DNA of 54,176 nt from Veillonellaceae bacterium (GTDB lineage: Bacteria; Bacillota; Negativicutes; JAAYSF01). Location: assembly GCA_012523975.1 (NCBI GenBank), contig JAAYSF010000075.1:1-54176 (forward strand), given 5' to 3'. Shown piece by piece: positions 43,425 to 53,144 of this stretch (positions are counted from its first letter, which is position 1; each line of letters begins with the position of its first letter). The notes beneath the pieces are model-generated. The model searched no databases and was not told the origin of the DNA. It saw only the letters and a program-made list of their open reading frames with translations. The translations under genes were made by a program, and so were the position numbers.

Positions 43425-43575
43425 TTGATCACCTCAAAAAGAATAGTTCTATTATTATTATAGAATAATTTTCCAGGATTTAAGCAACCAAATAGTCTTA
43501 TTTTGTTAGGAAAAATGTCCCAAAATGAAGATTACCGTCGAATAAAGCGGTAGCAATCTCATAATATATGCTTTA

Positions 43576-43773
43576 TTACCAACGATCGTAGGTTTCATTA
43601 TCAGCAAAAAAGCCTTCCAGGTAAAATATCAAGCCAATAAATGGTATTGCCGACATTAAACTAACTATTTCAGCTATTTCAATAGATACTCCGTAAGATT
43701 CCCAAAAGCTATCTATTGCTATAGTTAGACTTGCAGTAGCAAGCATACCCAACAGTAAACTAAGATACCGCAT
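43576..43773 (-). CDS. Small two-helix membrane protein
   Basis: A 65-aa protein with two hydrophobic segments (YLSLLLGMLATASLTIAID and IVSLMSAIPFIGLIFYLEGF) and an acidic tail ending NETYDRW. Function unknown. A longer frame exists, but TAGGGGTG before ATG 43773 sets the start. It lies directly downstream of the groESL terminator. Confidence 0.55.
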   Translation of the reverse strand: MRYLSLLLGMLATASLTIAIDSFWESYGVSIEIAEIVSLMSAIPFIGLIFYLEGFFADNETYDRW

Positions 43774-43840
43774 AATAACACCCCTACCACATCGTATCAT
43801 ATACATGAGCTTTTGCAACGCGAAAAAATGGAAAAAGAGT

Positions 43841-43889
43841 AGAAAAAAAGAGGCCGTCCATAAGTTCGATCTCCTTATGAACAACCTCT
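43841..43889 (-). terminator. Terminator of groESL
   Basis: A 16-position stem (43849-43864 with 43874-43889, three G-U pairs in the minus-strand RNA) followed by seven T residues. Confidence 0.88.
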
Positions 43890-43967
43890 AACATTTTGAT
43901 GTGCGTGTGGTTTAAAGCAGGATAGACAATCCAAGAAAGCCCGAAACTAGTTGAGCCTTTGGCCTTC

Positions 43968-45620
<1,653 letters not shown>

Positions 45621-45668
45621 TTATGTATACCTCCTAGTATTTATACGTATTTATACGTTTTATTGATC

Positions 45669-45968
<300 letters not shown>

Positions 45969-45996
45969 TTATAGATAATTTAAATTAACTTAATTG

Positions 45997-46023
45997 TTAG
46001 CACTCACTTAACGCGAGTGCTAA
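45997..46023. promoter_or_regulatory. CIRCE operator (HrcA site)
   Basis: TTAGCACTC, nine-base spacer, GAGTGCTAA: the exact consensus inverted repeat bound by HrcA. It lies just downstream of the predicted groES start point. Confidence 0.98.
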
Positions 46024-46034
46024 TTACATAATTT

Positions 46035-46063
46035 ATGATATAAAATCCCTTACTAAAAATCAA
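46035..46063 (-). promoter_or_regulatory. Promoter of groESL
   Basis: TTGATT (46063-46058) and TATCAT (46040-46035) with a 17-base spacer, immediately upstream of CIRCE. Confidence 0.65.
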
Positions 46064-46073
46064 GGGCTCAAAA

Positions 46074-46104
46074 CAGAAAAAACCGATTTTTTCATAAAAA
46101 AATC
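46074..46104 (-). terminator. Terminator-like hairpin after the ANTAR gene
   Basis: On the minus strand GATTTTTT and AAAAAATC form an A/T-rich stem followed by GGTTTTTTCTG. It separates the ANTAR gene from the groES promoter. Confidence 0.5.
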
Positions 46105-46137
46105 AATAAATATCAAGTAAAATCTAGTTTTTTTTCA

Positions 46138-46716
46138 TTATTTCTTGGTAGCAGCATGAATAATAGCCTCTGCCACCTCTCTGATTGACTTGCGCTTGCT
46201 CATACTGTACTGCTGAATTCGTCGGTAGGCTTCACTCTCAGATAATTTGTAGGCGTCCATTAAAATGCCTTTCGCTTTATCAAGAATTTTACGCGCTTCC
46301 AACGATTTTTTTACGTCTTCCAGTTCGCGCTCAAGTTCTGTAAATTCTTGAAAGCGCGACATGGCAATTTCGATTGCCGGGAACAAATTAGTCTCTTTTA
46401 CTGGCTTAACAAGGTAGGCTAACACTCCGGAGTCTTTAGCCTTTTCTACTATTTCTTTCTGGCTGAAAGCTGTCAGCAAAAGTACCGGAGCCAGTTTTTC
46501 GTTTGAAATAATCTTAGCGGCAGTGATTCCATCCATTTCGGGCATTTTTATATCCATTATTACTAGTTCCGGCCGGTGCTTTCGGACAAGTTCAACCGCC
46601 TTACGGCCGTCAGTTGCCTCTCCGACAACAGTGTGACCGGCCTCTTGAAGAATTTCTTTGAGATCCATCCGGATTATCGATTCATTATCTGCAATAACAA
46701 TACGCAAAGACTCCAT
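46138..46716 (-). CDS. Response regulator with ANTAR RNA-binding domain
   Basis: A 192-aa regulator. The receiver domain has the acidic pair in VIADNESIIRMDL, the phospho-acceptor Asp in LVIMDIKMPEMDG and the Lys in YLVKPVKE. A coiled linker leads to a C-terminal ANTAR domain (about 130-190, ARKILDKAKGILMDAYKLSE, RRIQQYSMSKRKS). ANTAR regulators act as antiterminators on RNAs with two short hairpins. No such leader was recognised in the window, so its targets are elsewhere or unrecognised. It follows the kinase gene by 12 bases. Confidence 0.93.
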   Translation of the reverse strand: MESLRIVIADNESIIRMDLKEILQEAGHTVVGEATDGRKAVELVRKHRPELVIMDIKMPEMDGITAAKIISNEKLAPVLLLTAFSQKEIVEKAKDSGVLAYLVKPVKETNLFPAIEIAMSRFQEFTELERELEDVKKSLEARKILDKAKGILMDAYKLSESEAYRRIQQYSMSKRKSIREVAEAIIHAATKK

Positions 46717-46728
46717 TCACACTCCCCC

Positions 46729-48132
46729 TCATATGCGTGAGATTATAATCAGGGCGTGAGTTCCTTTATTGCCGTAAAGGCAGAACTTGCCGCCCACATC
46801 ATTTTCAACTAACGTTCTCACGATTTGTAATCCCAGATTTCCTGAGGAATCTATATTAAATTCCTCGGAAATACCAATACCATTATCATATATTTCTATT
46901 TCATAGGCCTCGGGTAGTGTTCTGATATCAACACCGATTAGCCCTTCGCGGCGGCCAATAAAACCATGCTCAATTGAATTTTGAACCAGTTCATTAATGA
47001 CCAGTGCCAAGCTGCTGGCTTGTTCCGACGGCAATATTATTGTCTCACCTTTAAAAACGGCCTGAAGATTGAAATCCGGTTCCAGCATATTTTGACTGAC
47101 CATATCAAGAATATTGCGAGCAACTTCGGCAACATTGATAAATTCAGCGTCTTGCTGGGATAAGAACTCGTGAACAACCGAAATGCTTAATATCCGATTG
47201 ACACTTTCCTGCAGGGCGGCCTTAACTTCGGCAGACTTAGTGCGCCGCGACTGCAGTCTCAGCAGGCTTGCTATTGTTTGGAGGTTATTCTTTACGCGAT
47301 GATGAATTTCCTGGATGACAGCTGACTTTATTAACAACTCTTTTTCTTTTTTCTTAAGTTCGGTAATGTCCGAGATTATAACAATAATCCTGACTGTCTG
47401 ACCGCTATCAATAATTGGTATCGCCCGCTGCACGAGGGTTATATTGCCAATCTCGAATTCGGCCTCGCAGGGGGTCTTTGTTGAGCTAGCTTTTTGTGCT
47501 AGACGCATGTTGAGTTTCCGGTCCAGAATTTTTCGGCCAACAACCTTGCTGATGCCAAACACTTTATAGATACTCTCAGCAGCTGGATTAGCAAAGATGA
47601 TTGAACCAATAGCATCAACAATAATAACCCCATCACTGGCAGAAAGCATCCGGTAATGCTTATTTTCAGCTATTCGTTCGGTTGTCAGTAGACGAAATGC
47701 CGCATCAATGAGGATTTTGTAACCCGATGCTCTTGCTTCAGCGAGACTTGTTTCAAAGCTTATAGCAGCGATGATACTTCCGCTGGCATCACGTATTGCG
47801 AATGTCTGCATATCAATCCACATACCGATATCCCATTCCCGCTGGCCACTGATTGGCTGACCTGTTGTAAGGGTACGCCATAAAACCGGCTCCTCAGTCG
47901 AGCCCACGACTGAGCCGACAAGATTGGGCTTATACTGAATGAAACTTGTATTTGGATATGACTGAGCAACAATTACAAGGTTGTTTTCAGTTTTGGCCTT
48001 AACATAGACTGTAGCCTGTGCGTGTGCTAAATCAGCAGCCAGGCCAAGAAGTCGGCTAATACTTGTCAGCATAGCAACCTGTCCTGCCGCCAAGTCTGTA
48101 TTCATACGGCAAATATCTTCAACCATATTCAT
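46729..48132 (-). CDS. Sensor histidine kinase (HisKA_2 family)
   Basis: A soluble kinase of about 467 aa resembling EutW/PdtaS. The first 150 residues form a GAF-like sensor, then a PAS domain (about 165-270; SASDGVIIVDAIGSIIFANP). The HisKA_2 phospho-acceptor region is EIHHRVKNNLQTIASLLRLQ, and the ATPase domain has LALVINELVQNSIEHGF and DNGIGI. No membrane helix is seen, so it senses a cytoplasmic signal. It partners the ANTAR regulator downstream. GGGAG precedes ATG 48132; ATG 48126 is an alternative. Its upstream region is a cluster of DnaA boxes. Confidence 0.92.
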   Translation of the reverse strand: MNMVEDICRMNTDLAAGQVAMLTSISRLLGLAADLAHAQATVYVKAKTENNLVIVAQSYPNTSFIQYKPNLVGSVVGSTEEPVLWRTLTTGQPISGQREWDIGMWIDMQTFAIRDASGSIIAAISFETSLAEARASGYKILIDAAFRLLTTERIAENKHYRMLSASDGVIIVDAIGSIIFANPAAESIYKVFGISKVVGRKILDRKLNMRLAQKASSTKTPCEAEFEIGNITLVQRAIPIIDSGQTVRIIVIISDITELKKKEKELLIKSAVIQEIHHRVKNNLQTIASLLRLQSRRTKSAEVKAALQESVNRILSISVVHEFLSQQDAEFINVAEVARNILDMVSQNMLEPDFNLQAVFKGETIILPSEQASSLALVINELVQNSIEHGFIGRREGLIGVDIRTLPEAYEIEIYDNGIGISEEFNIDSSGNLGLQIVRTLVENDVGGKFCLYGNKGTHALIIISRI

Positions 48133-48147
48133 ATAACTCCCACCCAC

Positions 48148-48264
48148 TTATCCCCGGTTTATCCACACTTTCCACAATCTTATCCACACGAACCTTTGGC
48201 AATTTTGTTGCTTTTTCGGCATTTACCCACATATCCACAGTTATTATTCCGACAGTTTTCCACA
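48148..48264 (+). promoter_or_regulatory. Cluster of seven same-orientation DnaA boxes
   Basis: Perfect TTATCCACA at 48159-48167 and 48180-48188. One-mismatch copies are at 48223-48231 (TTACCCACA), 48231-48239 (ATATCCACA) and 48256-48264 (TTTTCCACA). Weaker copies lie at 48148-48156 and 48168-48176. All point the same way in 117 bases. Replication-initiator binding is predicted; the purpose is unknown. Confidence 0.8.
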
Positions 48265-48273
48265 ACTAAGAGT

Positions 48274-49317
48274 TTATTTTGCGCCTAGCTTTAACGACGG
48301 TACTGCATTAAGATGAAGATCGGATAGTAAGCCAGCTTGATAGCGATAATACGCCCTGCAGGCGATCATTGCCGCATTATCAGTGCAGAGTATTGGCGGC
48401 GGATAATTTAAAGCTATGCCTTCCTGGCTACAGACATTCGTTAAGCTTTCCTTAAGCTGACTATTTGCGGCAACTCCACCGGCCAACACTAACCTGTTTA
48501 CCCCGCAAACCTTTACTGCCTGCATTGCTTTATTAACCAAAACTTCGATAACAGCAGCCTGAAAACTGGCGCTAACATTTGCCTGATTTACTTCCTCGCC
48601 ACGCTGGGCGGCACTATTTAGATAATTAAGTACGGCCGATTTAAGACCGCTGAAACTAAACTCGAAACTATCTTTAGAGGACAATGCCCGCGGAAAGTTA
48701 ATGGCCTCAGGATTGCCTTGCCGTGCTAACCGGTCGATATGAGGACCTCCAGGATAAGGAAGATTCATGACTCGAGCAATCTTATCAAAGGCCTCGCCGG
48801 CAGCATCGTCGCGCGTTTGACCTAAAAGTTCAAAATCATTATAATCTCTAACATGTACCAGCGAAGTATGCCCCCCTGATACAACCAGGGCGACGAAGGG
48901 CGGAGCAAGCTCAGACTGTCCTAAAAAATTGGCAAAGATGTGCCCTTCTAAATGATTTACACCCACTAACGGTTTATCCGCCCCAAATGCCAAAGCCTTT
49001 GCGGCGGCAACACCTACCAGCAAAGCCCCTACTAAGCCCGGCCCATAGGTAACGCCAATGGCTGCTATATCGGTTAGTTTGACGCCAGCTTCACGGAGGG
49101 CCTGATCAACTACCGGCATAACATTTTCAATATGTTTTCTGGATGCAATTTCCGGAACAACCCCGCCGAATTTTTGGTGTAGCGGTACCTGTGAAGATAT
49201 TATATTTGATAAAATGATTCGTCCATCGGCAATAACAGCTGCTGACGTTTCATCACAGCTTGTTTCAAGTCCTAAGACTAAACATTGCTTGTTTTTCTCG
49301 CTATCACAATTTGTCAA
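48274..49317 (-). CDS. tsaD: tRNA threonylcarbamoyltransferase TsaD
   Basis: TsaD transfers the threonylcarbamoyl group to A37 of ANN-decoding tRNAs. Blocks are [28 protein letters not shown], the metal motif [35 protein letters not shown] and the C-terminal [16 protein letters not shown]. An ATG at 49332 is in frame without a good ribosome-binding site; GGAGG inside that frame sits eight bases before TTG 49317, which I take as the start (347 aa). Partners TsaB and TsaE are encoded at 50188-51352, on the other side of the SASP gene. Confidence 0.97.
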   Translation of the reverse strand: MTNCDSEKNKQCLVLGLETSCDETSAAVIADGRIILSNIISSQVPLHQKFGGVVPEIASRKHIENVMPVVDQALREAGVKLTDIAAIGVTYGPGLVGALLVGVAAAKALAFGADKPLVGVNHLEGHIFANFLGQSELAPPFVALVVSGGHTSLVHVRDYNDFELLGQTRDDAAGEAFDKIARVMNLPYPGGPHIDRLARQGNPEAINFPRALSSKDSFEFSFSGLKSAVLNYLNSAAQRGEEVNQANVSASFQAAVIEVLVNKAMQAVKVCGVNRLVLAGGVAANSQLKESLTNVCSQEGIALNYPPPILCTDNAAMIACRAYYRYQAGLLSDLHLNAVPSLKLGAK

Positions 49318-49351
49318 AGCAAAATCCTCCATGCTGCTACTATTATTTACA

Positions 49352-49382
49352 TGTATTTTAACATGTCTACTAAGCCAAATTA
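49352..49382 (+). promoter_or_regulatory. Possible sigma-G promoter of the SASP gene
   Basis: TGTATTT (49352-49358), 17-base spacer, CAAATTA (49376-49382), a loose match to forespore sigma-G promoters. Support is mainly the downstream SASP gene. Confidence 0.4.
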
Positions 49383-49429
49383 ATAACGGGCACTAATAAA
49401 AAAAACTGCCCTGAAAGGAGGGAAACTAA

Positions 49430-49630
49430 ATGGCACGCTCGAGAAAACCTGTTAATCCTGCTGCTGAAAATGCTCTTGATCGGATGAAGTTTGAAGTTGC
49501 TTCGGAATTAGGTATTGCCGAGCGAGTACGTTCCCAAGGATGGAGCACTATGACCTCAGCTGACTGCGGTCGCGTTGGTGGTCAGATGGTTCGTAAAATG
49601 ATTGAGCAATATGAATCTACTATCCAATAA
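49430..49630 (+). CDS. Alpha/beta-type small acid-soluble spore protein
   Basis: A 66-aa SASP that coats and protects spore DNA. Both family signatures are visible: MKFEVASELGI (about residues 20-30, including the GPR protease region) and GGQMVRKMIEQYE near the C terminus. AAAGGAGGG precedes the ATG. It is the only plus-strand gene in 24-54 kb. It directly shows that the organism belongs to an endospore-forming lineage. Confidence 0.97.
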   Translation: MARSRKPVNPAAENALDRMKFEVASELGIAERVRSQGWSTMTSADCGRVGGQMVRKMIEQYESTIQ

Positions 49631-49640
49631 ATATCTTAAG

Positions 49641-49660
49641 GGGCGGCATGGCAGCCGCCC
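49641..49660 (+). terminator. GC-rich hairpin after the SASP gene
   Basis: GGGCGGC (49641-49647) pairs with GCCGCCC (49654-49660); the tail TAATTAATT is poor in T. Confidence 0.5.
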
Positions 49661-49723
49661 TAATTAATTGCCACTGTAACATCCTAGCTAGTTTTGGCAT
49701 ATTCTAAGATAACAATCACCCCA

Positions 49724-49746
49724 GCTGCGTAAGCAGCGTTTTTTTT
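49724..49746 (+). terminator. Second terminator, plus strand
   Basis: GCTGC/GCAGC stem (49724-49737) followed by G and eight T residues. It overlaps the end of the convergent rimI gene and may be the main stop for SASP transcripts. Confidence 0.65.
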
Positions 49747-50191
49747 ACAACGATTTAAGCCACATAATAAGTGCATCTTCATTATTATCAGTATAATATC
49801 CTTGCCGCAATCCGCATTCCTCGAAGCCGAAACTGTCATATAACTTCTTAGCAGGCGTGTTGGATACTCTAACCTCCAATGTCATGCTGCGAGCACCTTT
49901 ATCCTTAGCCAGACTTATCATAGCCGACAGCAGCCGTTTTCCCAAGCCCTTCTCTCGGTATGCCGGCAATAGAGCAATGTTGGTTATATGAGCTTCATCA
50001 ACAATAATCCACATGCCTCCATATCCGATAACCCGGTTCTCATTTACTAAAATAAGATAATATGCCAAGTCATTATCGACTTCATTTTCAAATGCTTCGC
50101 GCGACCAAGGTGTATCAAAAGACTGCCGTTCAACTTCCAGAACAGCGTCAATATCTTTTGCTTCCATCGGCCGGATACAAACATCACTCAT
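49745..50191 (-). CDS. rimI: RimI-type N-acetyltransferase
   Basis: A 148-aa GNAT acetyltransferase of the RimI group (ribosomal protein S18 N-terminal acetylation). The acetyl-CoA loop is LPAYREKGLGKRLL and the later EVRVSNTPAKKLYDSFGFE is diagnostic. An ORF runs further upstream, but GGAG seven bases before ATG 50191, and the four-base ATGA overlap with tsaB, fix the start. Last gene of thiL-tsaE-tsaB-rimI. Confidence 0.93.
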   Translation of the reverse strand: MSDVCIRPMEAKDIDAVLEVERQSFDTPWSREAFENEVDNDLAYYLILVNENRVIGYGGMWIIVDEAHITNIALLPAYREKGLGKRLLSAMISLAKDKGARSMTLEVRVSNTPAKKLYDSFGFEECGLRQGYYTDNNEDALIMWLKSL

Positions 50192-50889
50192 ATGCATGCT
50201 CCATGCCGTTTTTCCCAAAGTTCCTCAGCTTCAGAGCGGCGGATGTATATTGGCTCCAAAGTCATAACATCATGCCTGAGTCCTTGCGCGAACTTTCTTT
50301 TTGCCAAGAATCCAACACTTGCTGCCCGCGGCATTACTACATTTCCAGTCGCTGCAACTGGATTTGCTAGACCGGCTAGTTTTGTTCCATGCATCACTGC
50401 GCCTTCACCTAAGATAAGCACAGGCATTGTTTGCTGTGTAAGTTCCGAAACCGATTCTTCAAAGCCGATTACCCGGGGCGGCAATACTTCGGTTAGGCCC
50501 TGTTTTTGCCATTTATATATAGCCTGGTAGACATTTCCCTTTTGCGCATCCAGCATCGGCGAAAGCAGTGCGCCGGGTACCGGACAATTAAAAGCCAGAG
50601 CCTCAAGAGTTGATACCCCGACAAGCGGAATAGCTAGAGCGTAGGCCAGCGCCTTAGCTGTTGCCAGTCCGATTCTAAGACCGGTAAACGAACCTGGGCC
50701 AATACTGACAGCCACTAAAGTTAAATCAGTTTTTTTTACACCCGCCAATTTTAAAATCTTTTCAATATGCGGCATAAGCATTTCCGAGTGTGTTTTTTTA
50801 GTCTGAATAGTTAGTTCGGCAATAAGTTTTTCTTCGCTGACCAGTGCGACGCTAGACACTAGGGTCGCTGTATCTAAAGAAAGAATCAT
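50188..50889 (-). CDS. tsaB: TsaB, tRNA t6A modification partner
   Basis: TsaB (233 aa) is the ASKHA-fold partner of TsaD. It has ILSLDTATLVSSVALV, SIGPGSFTGLRIGLATAKAL and PMLDAQKGNVYQAIY, but lacks the metal-binding motif of TsaD, as expected. It overlaps the end of tsaE by 38 bases. Confidence 0.96.
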   Translation of the reverse strand: MILSLDTATLVSSVALVSEEKLIAELTIQTKKTHSEMLMPHIEKILKLAGVKKTDLTLVAVSIGPGSFTGLRIGLATAKALAYALAIPLVGVSTLEALAFNCPVPGALLSPMLDAQKGNVYQAIYKWQKQGLTEVLPPRVIGFEESVSELTQQTMPVLILGEGAVMHGTKLAGLANPVAATGNVVMPRAASVGFLAKRKFAQGLRHDVMTLEPIYIRRSEAEELWEKRHGACI

Positions 50890-51352
50890 CTATTAATTTC
50901 AACTCCTCACAAAGCTGCTGATAACGTTGCCCCAGTGGTTTAAAAGAAATTAGCCGTTCATTATCGTTATCGCCTGGTTTAATGTCGAGCCACAAATAGT
51001 TCTCAGGTAACTCATCGGGAAACTTATTCGGCCATTCAATTATTGCTAAGCCGTTTCTGCCGGCAGTATATTCATAAAATCCTATATCCAGCAGCTGGCC
51101 GGCATAATCCAGCCGATAAAGATCAAAGTGATATACTGATAAACTCCCTTCATAGATGTTTAATATATTGAAAGTCGGGCTTGTTACAGTCTCTTCGATA
51201 TTTAGGGAACTGGCAATACCTTGGACAAAGACCGTTTTTCCGGCCCCTAAATTACCTGCCAGGCAGATAATATCGCCATCGGCAAGGAATTTGGCAAGCT
51301 GGGCGCCAAGCTTAAATGTTTCCTCAGGCGACTTAGTTTTAAATATGTACAT
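50852..51352 (-). CDS. tsaE: TsaE, ATPase of the t6A complex
   Basis: TsaE (166 aa) is a P-loop ATPase needed for turnover of TsaB-TsaD. Visible are Walker A CLAGNLGAGKTVFVQGI, TSPTFNILNIY, VYHFDLYRL and IIEWPNKF. GGAGG precedes the ATG, and it overlaps thiL by 14 bases. The C-terminal end is about 15 residues longer than many homologues. Confidence 0.96.
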   Translation of the reverse strand: MYIFKTKSPEETFKLGAQLAKFLADGDIICLAGNLGAGKTVFVQGIASSLNIEETVTSPTFNILNIYEGSLSVYHFDLYRLDYAGQLLDIGFYEYTAGRNGLAIIEWPNKFPDELPENYLWLDIKPGDNDNERLISFKPLGQRYQQLCEELKLIDDSFFRYSDPSV

Positions 51353-52358
51353 ACAAATCCTCCTGGCGAAAATGGTTGTAGCCTCGAGGCTCCAGATGCT
51401 TTTGGCTTCCAGTGGAGTCGATTAATAGCACCCCGATATCTTTTTCTACAACTTCCCCAATTGCTGTAACTTTGATACCTAAATCCAAATTGGCTAACAG
51501 CTTATATTTATCAGGCTCGATCGTAAATAGGAGCTGAAAATCTTCGCCGCCATACAAAGCATAATCAACCGCCTTTTTCCCGAATATCCCGGCGGCCTCA
51601 ATTGTTTCTGATAATAAAGGAATATTAGCCTCGTGAATCACCATTCCCACCCCGCTAGCGGACGCTATTTCATTAAGCTCGCTGGCTAAGCCATCGCTTA
51701 TATCATTCATGCTTGTAGCTCCAAGCTCTGCCACAGCGCGGCCAACCTTAATTTGCGGGCGCGGGGTCAAATGGGCTGTAACTAAGGGCCATGCAAAGTC
51801 ATAGTTCTCCCAGTCGCCTTTAGTCAATAAATCCAATCCAGCCGCTGAATTGCCGAGTGTCCCGGTAATAACAATGACATCGCCTACTTTAGCACTGGAT
51901 CGCCTTACAAGATTTGTCGGTTCTACTTCGCCGACTACAGTAACATTTATAACAAGGCCATGCGGACTAGATACTGTATCCCCACCGATAATATTTACGC
52001 CAAACTCACGACAAATCTCCTTCATTCCGTCATATAAGCCAACGATAAATTCCAAATCAAGCTGTTGGGGAATAGCAATTGAAATTACAGCATGCTTGGG
52101 AATGCCACCCATTGCGGCAATATCGCTTAAATTAACAGCGACAGCTTTATAACCAAGCTGCCAGGGCGTTGTTGTCTTTAGATCGAAATGAACATGTTCC
52201 ACTAACATGTCAGTCGTCAGCAGTTGAAGTTGGCGCGGAGTCGGTAAAGTAACGGCGGTATCATCGCCAATTCCGATTACCACACTGCTTGAATCGAATA
52301 TTGTATTATCTTTCAATAGGTGAATTAAGCCAAATTCACCAACTTGCTTTAATTCCAT
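51339..52358 (-). CDS. thiL: Thiamine-monophosphate kinase
   Basis: ThiL (339 aa) phosphorylates thiamine phosphate to the active diphosphate. Blocks are VIGIGDDTAV, TTDMLVEHVHF, VNLSDIAAMGG, NIIGGDTVSS, MNDISDGLASEL and YALYGGEDFQLLFT. ATG 52370 is in frame, but GGTGGTG lies before ATG 52358, which is chosen. First gene of the operon; the thiL-tsaE-tsaB-rimI order is common in Firmicutes. Confidence 0.95.
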   Translation of the reverse strand: MELKQVGEFGLIHLLKDNTIFDSSSVVIGIGDDTAVTLPTPRQLQLLTTDMLVEHVHFDLKTTTPWQLGYKAVAVNLSDIAAMGGIPKHAVISIAIPQQLDLEFIVGLYDGMKEICREFGVNIIGGDTVSSPHGLVINVTVVGEVEPTNLVRRSSAKVGDVIVITGTLGNSAAGLDLLTKGDWENYDFAWPLVTAHLTPRPQIKVGRAVAELGATSMNDISDGLASELNEIASASGVGMVIHEANIPLLSETIEAAGIFGKKAVDYALYGGEDFQLLFTIEPDKYKLLANLDLGIKVTAIGEVVEKDIGVLLIDSTGSQKHLEPRGYNHFRQEDLYVHI

Positions 52359-52519
52359 AGACACCACCATTATTTAGTAATAAACGCTCATCTTGTAACA
52401 CTTCTTGCTAGCTTTATCATTTCCTGCATTGGTATTATGCCTCGTCTGGAAAAAAAGTTGTATCTTAAACGGATAGAGGTAAATATGGATTGCCCCTAGC
52501 AAAGGAGTTTGACGCTAAA

Positions 52520-52557
52520 TTATAAAATACCGCTGCCGAATAACTGGCAGCGGTATA
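52520..52557 (-). terminator. Terminator of amidase-gerM operon
   Basis: TACCGCTGCC (52528-52537) pairs with GGCAGCGGTA (52546-52555); the minus strand continues TTTTATAATTT. Confidence 0.88.
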
Positions 52558-52559
52558 AA

Positions 52560-53144
52560 TTATTTCTTTATAGTCGTGGATGACCGACTTAACGGTTCGC
52601 TAATGTCGACGTGCCCGGAAATGGTCTCAACGGTCTTACCCTCTACCAAAATCTGCACCTTTTCTATTTCCGGAAACTCTGTCAAAGTATTTACAATGGC
52701 TCCGACCAAAAGCAACTCGGACGCTGAGCCGCCAACATTGTTTTTGACTATTTTATCACTGAAATCAACATAGGCAATGCCGTCTTTTATAAGCAGCTTA
52801 CGGAGCTCTGTCCCTTTCGGAATCGGCGATACAACATCCTTAATAGTTGGATCAGCCATCAAAAGCTCAATAGCTGTTTTAGCTGGTGATTCGTTACGAG
52901 GAACTTGGTGAACCTCTGGGACTAAATACATAGCATCGGGCGTAGCCCGGTAAACCGTAATTTTAATAAAGCCTGCATTTTCAGCATTCACGCGGTCCTT
53001 ATCGCTAAGCGCAGTTTGCCCTTGCAGTGATTTTCCGTTACCGGCATTTTGGCTATTCGATACCGGTATACTAGAGTCACAGCCGGAAACCAATACTGTT
53101 AAACTCAGCAATAAGCCAAATAGCAGCCTAATACTTGACCTCAT
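52560..53144 (-). CDS. GerM-domain spore lipoprotein
   Basis: A 194-aa lipoprotein with a signal peptide ending in the lipobox LVSGC (Cys at about residue 22). The C-terminal half is one GerMN domain, with ITVYRATPDAMYLVPEVHQV, AIELLMADPTI and YVDFSDKIV. GerM of Bacillus acts in sporulation and germination and has two such domains; this protein has one. Its ATG overlaps the amidase stop as ATGA, with GGAGG just upstream. Confidence 0.88.
   Translation of the reverse strand: MRSSIRLLFGLLLSLTVLVSGCDSSIPVSNSQNAGNGKSLQGQTALSDKDRVNAENAGFIKITVYRATPDAMYLVPEVHQVPRNESPAKTAIELLMADPTIKDVVSPIPKGTELRKLLIKDGIAYVDFSDKIVKNNVGGSASELLLVGAIVNTLTEFPEIEKVQILVEGKTVETISGHVDISEPLSRSSTTIKK

Noticed and set aside
43290-43453. 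11-bp inverted repeat AATAGAACTAT / ATAGTTCTATT around the 53-codon gene
   Set aside because: The arms are about 140 bases apart, one lies in coding sequence, and no element boundary or duplication accompanies them; probably coincidental.
48148-48264. Chromosome origin oriC
   Set aside because: The DnaA boxes are convincing, but no dnaA/dnaN, no clear AT-rich unwinding element and no genes typical of the origin region are present, so I report only a DnaA-box cluster.
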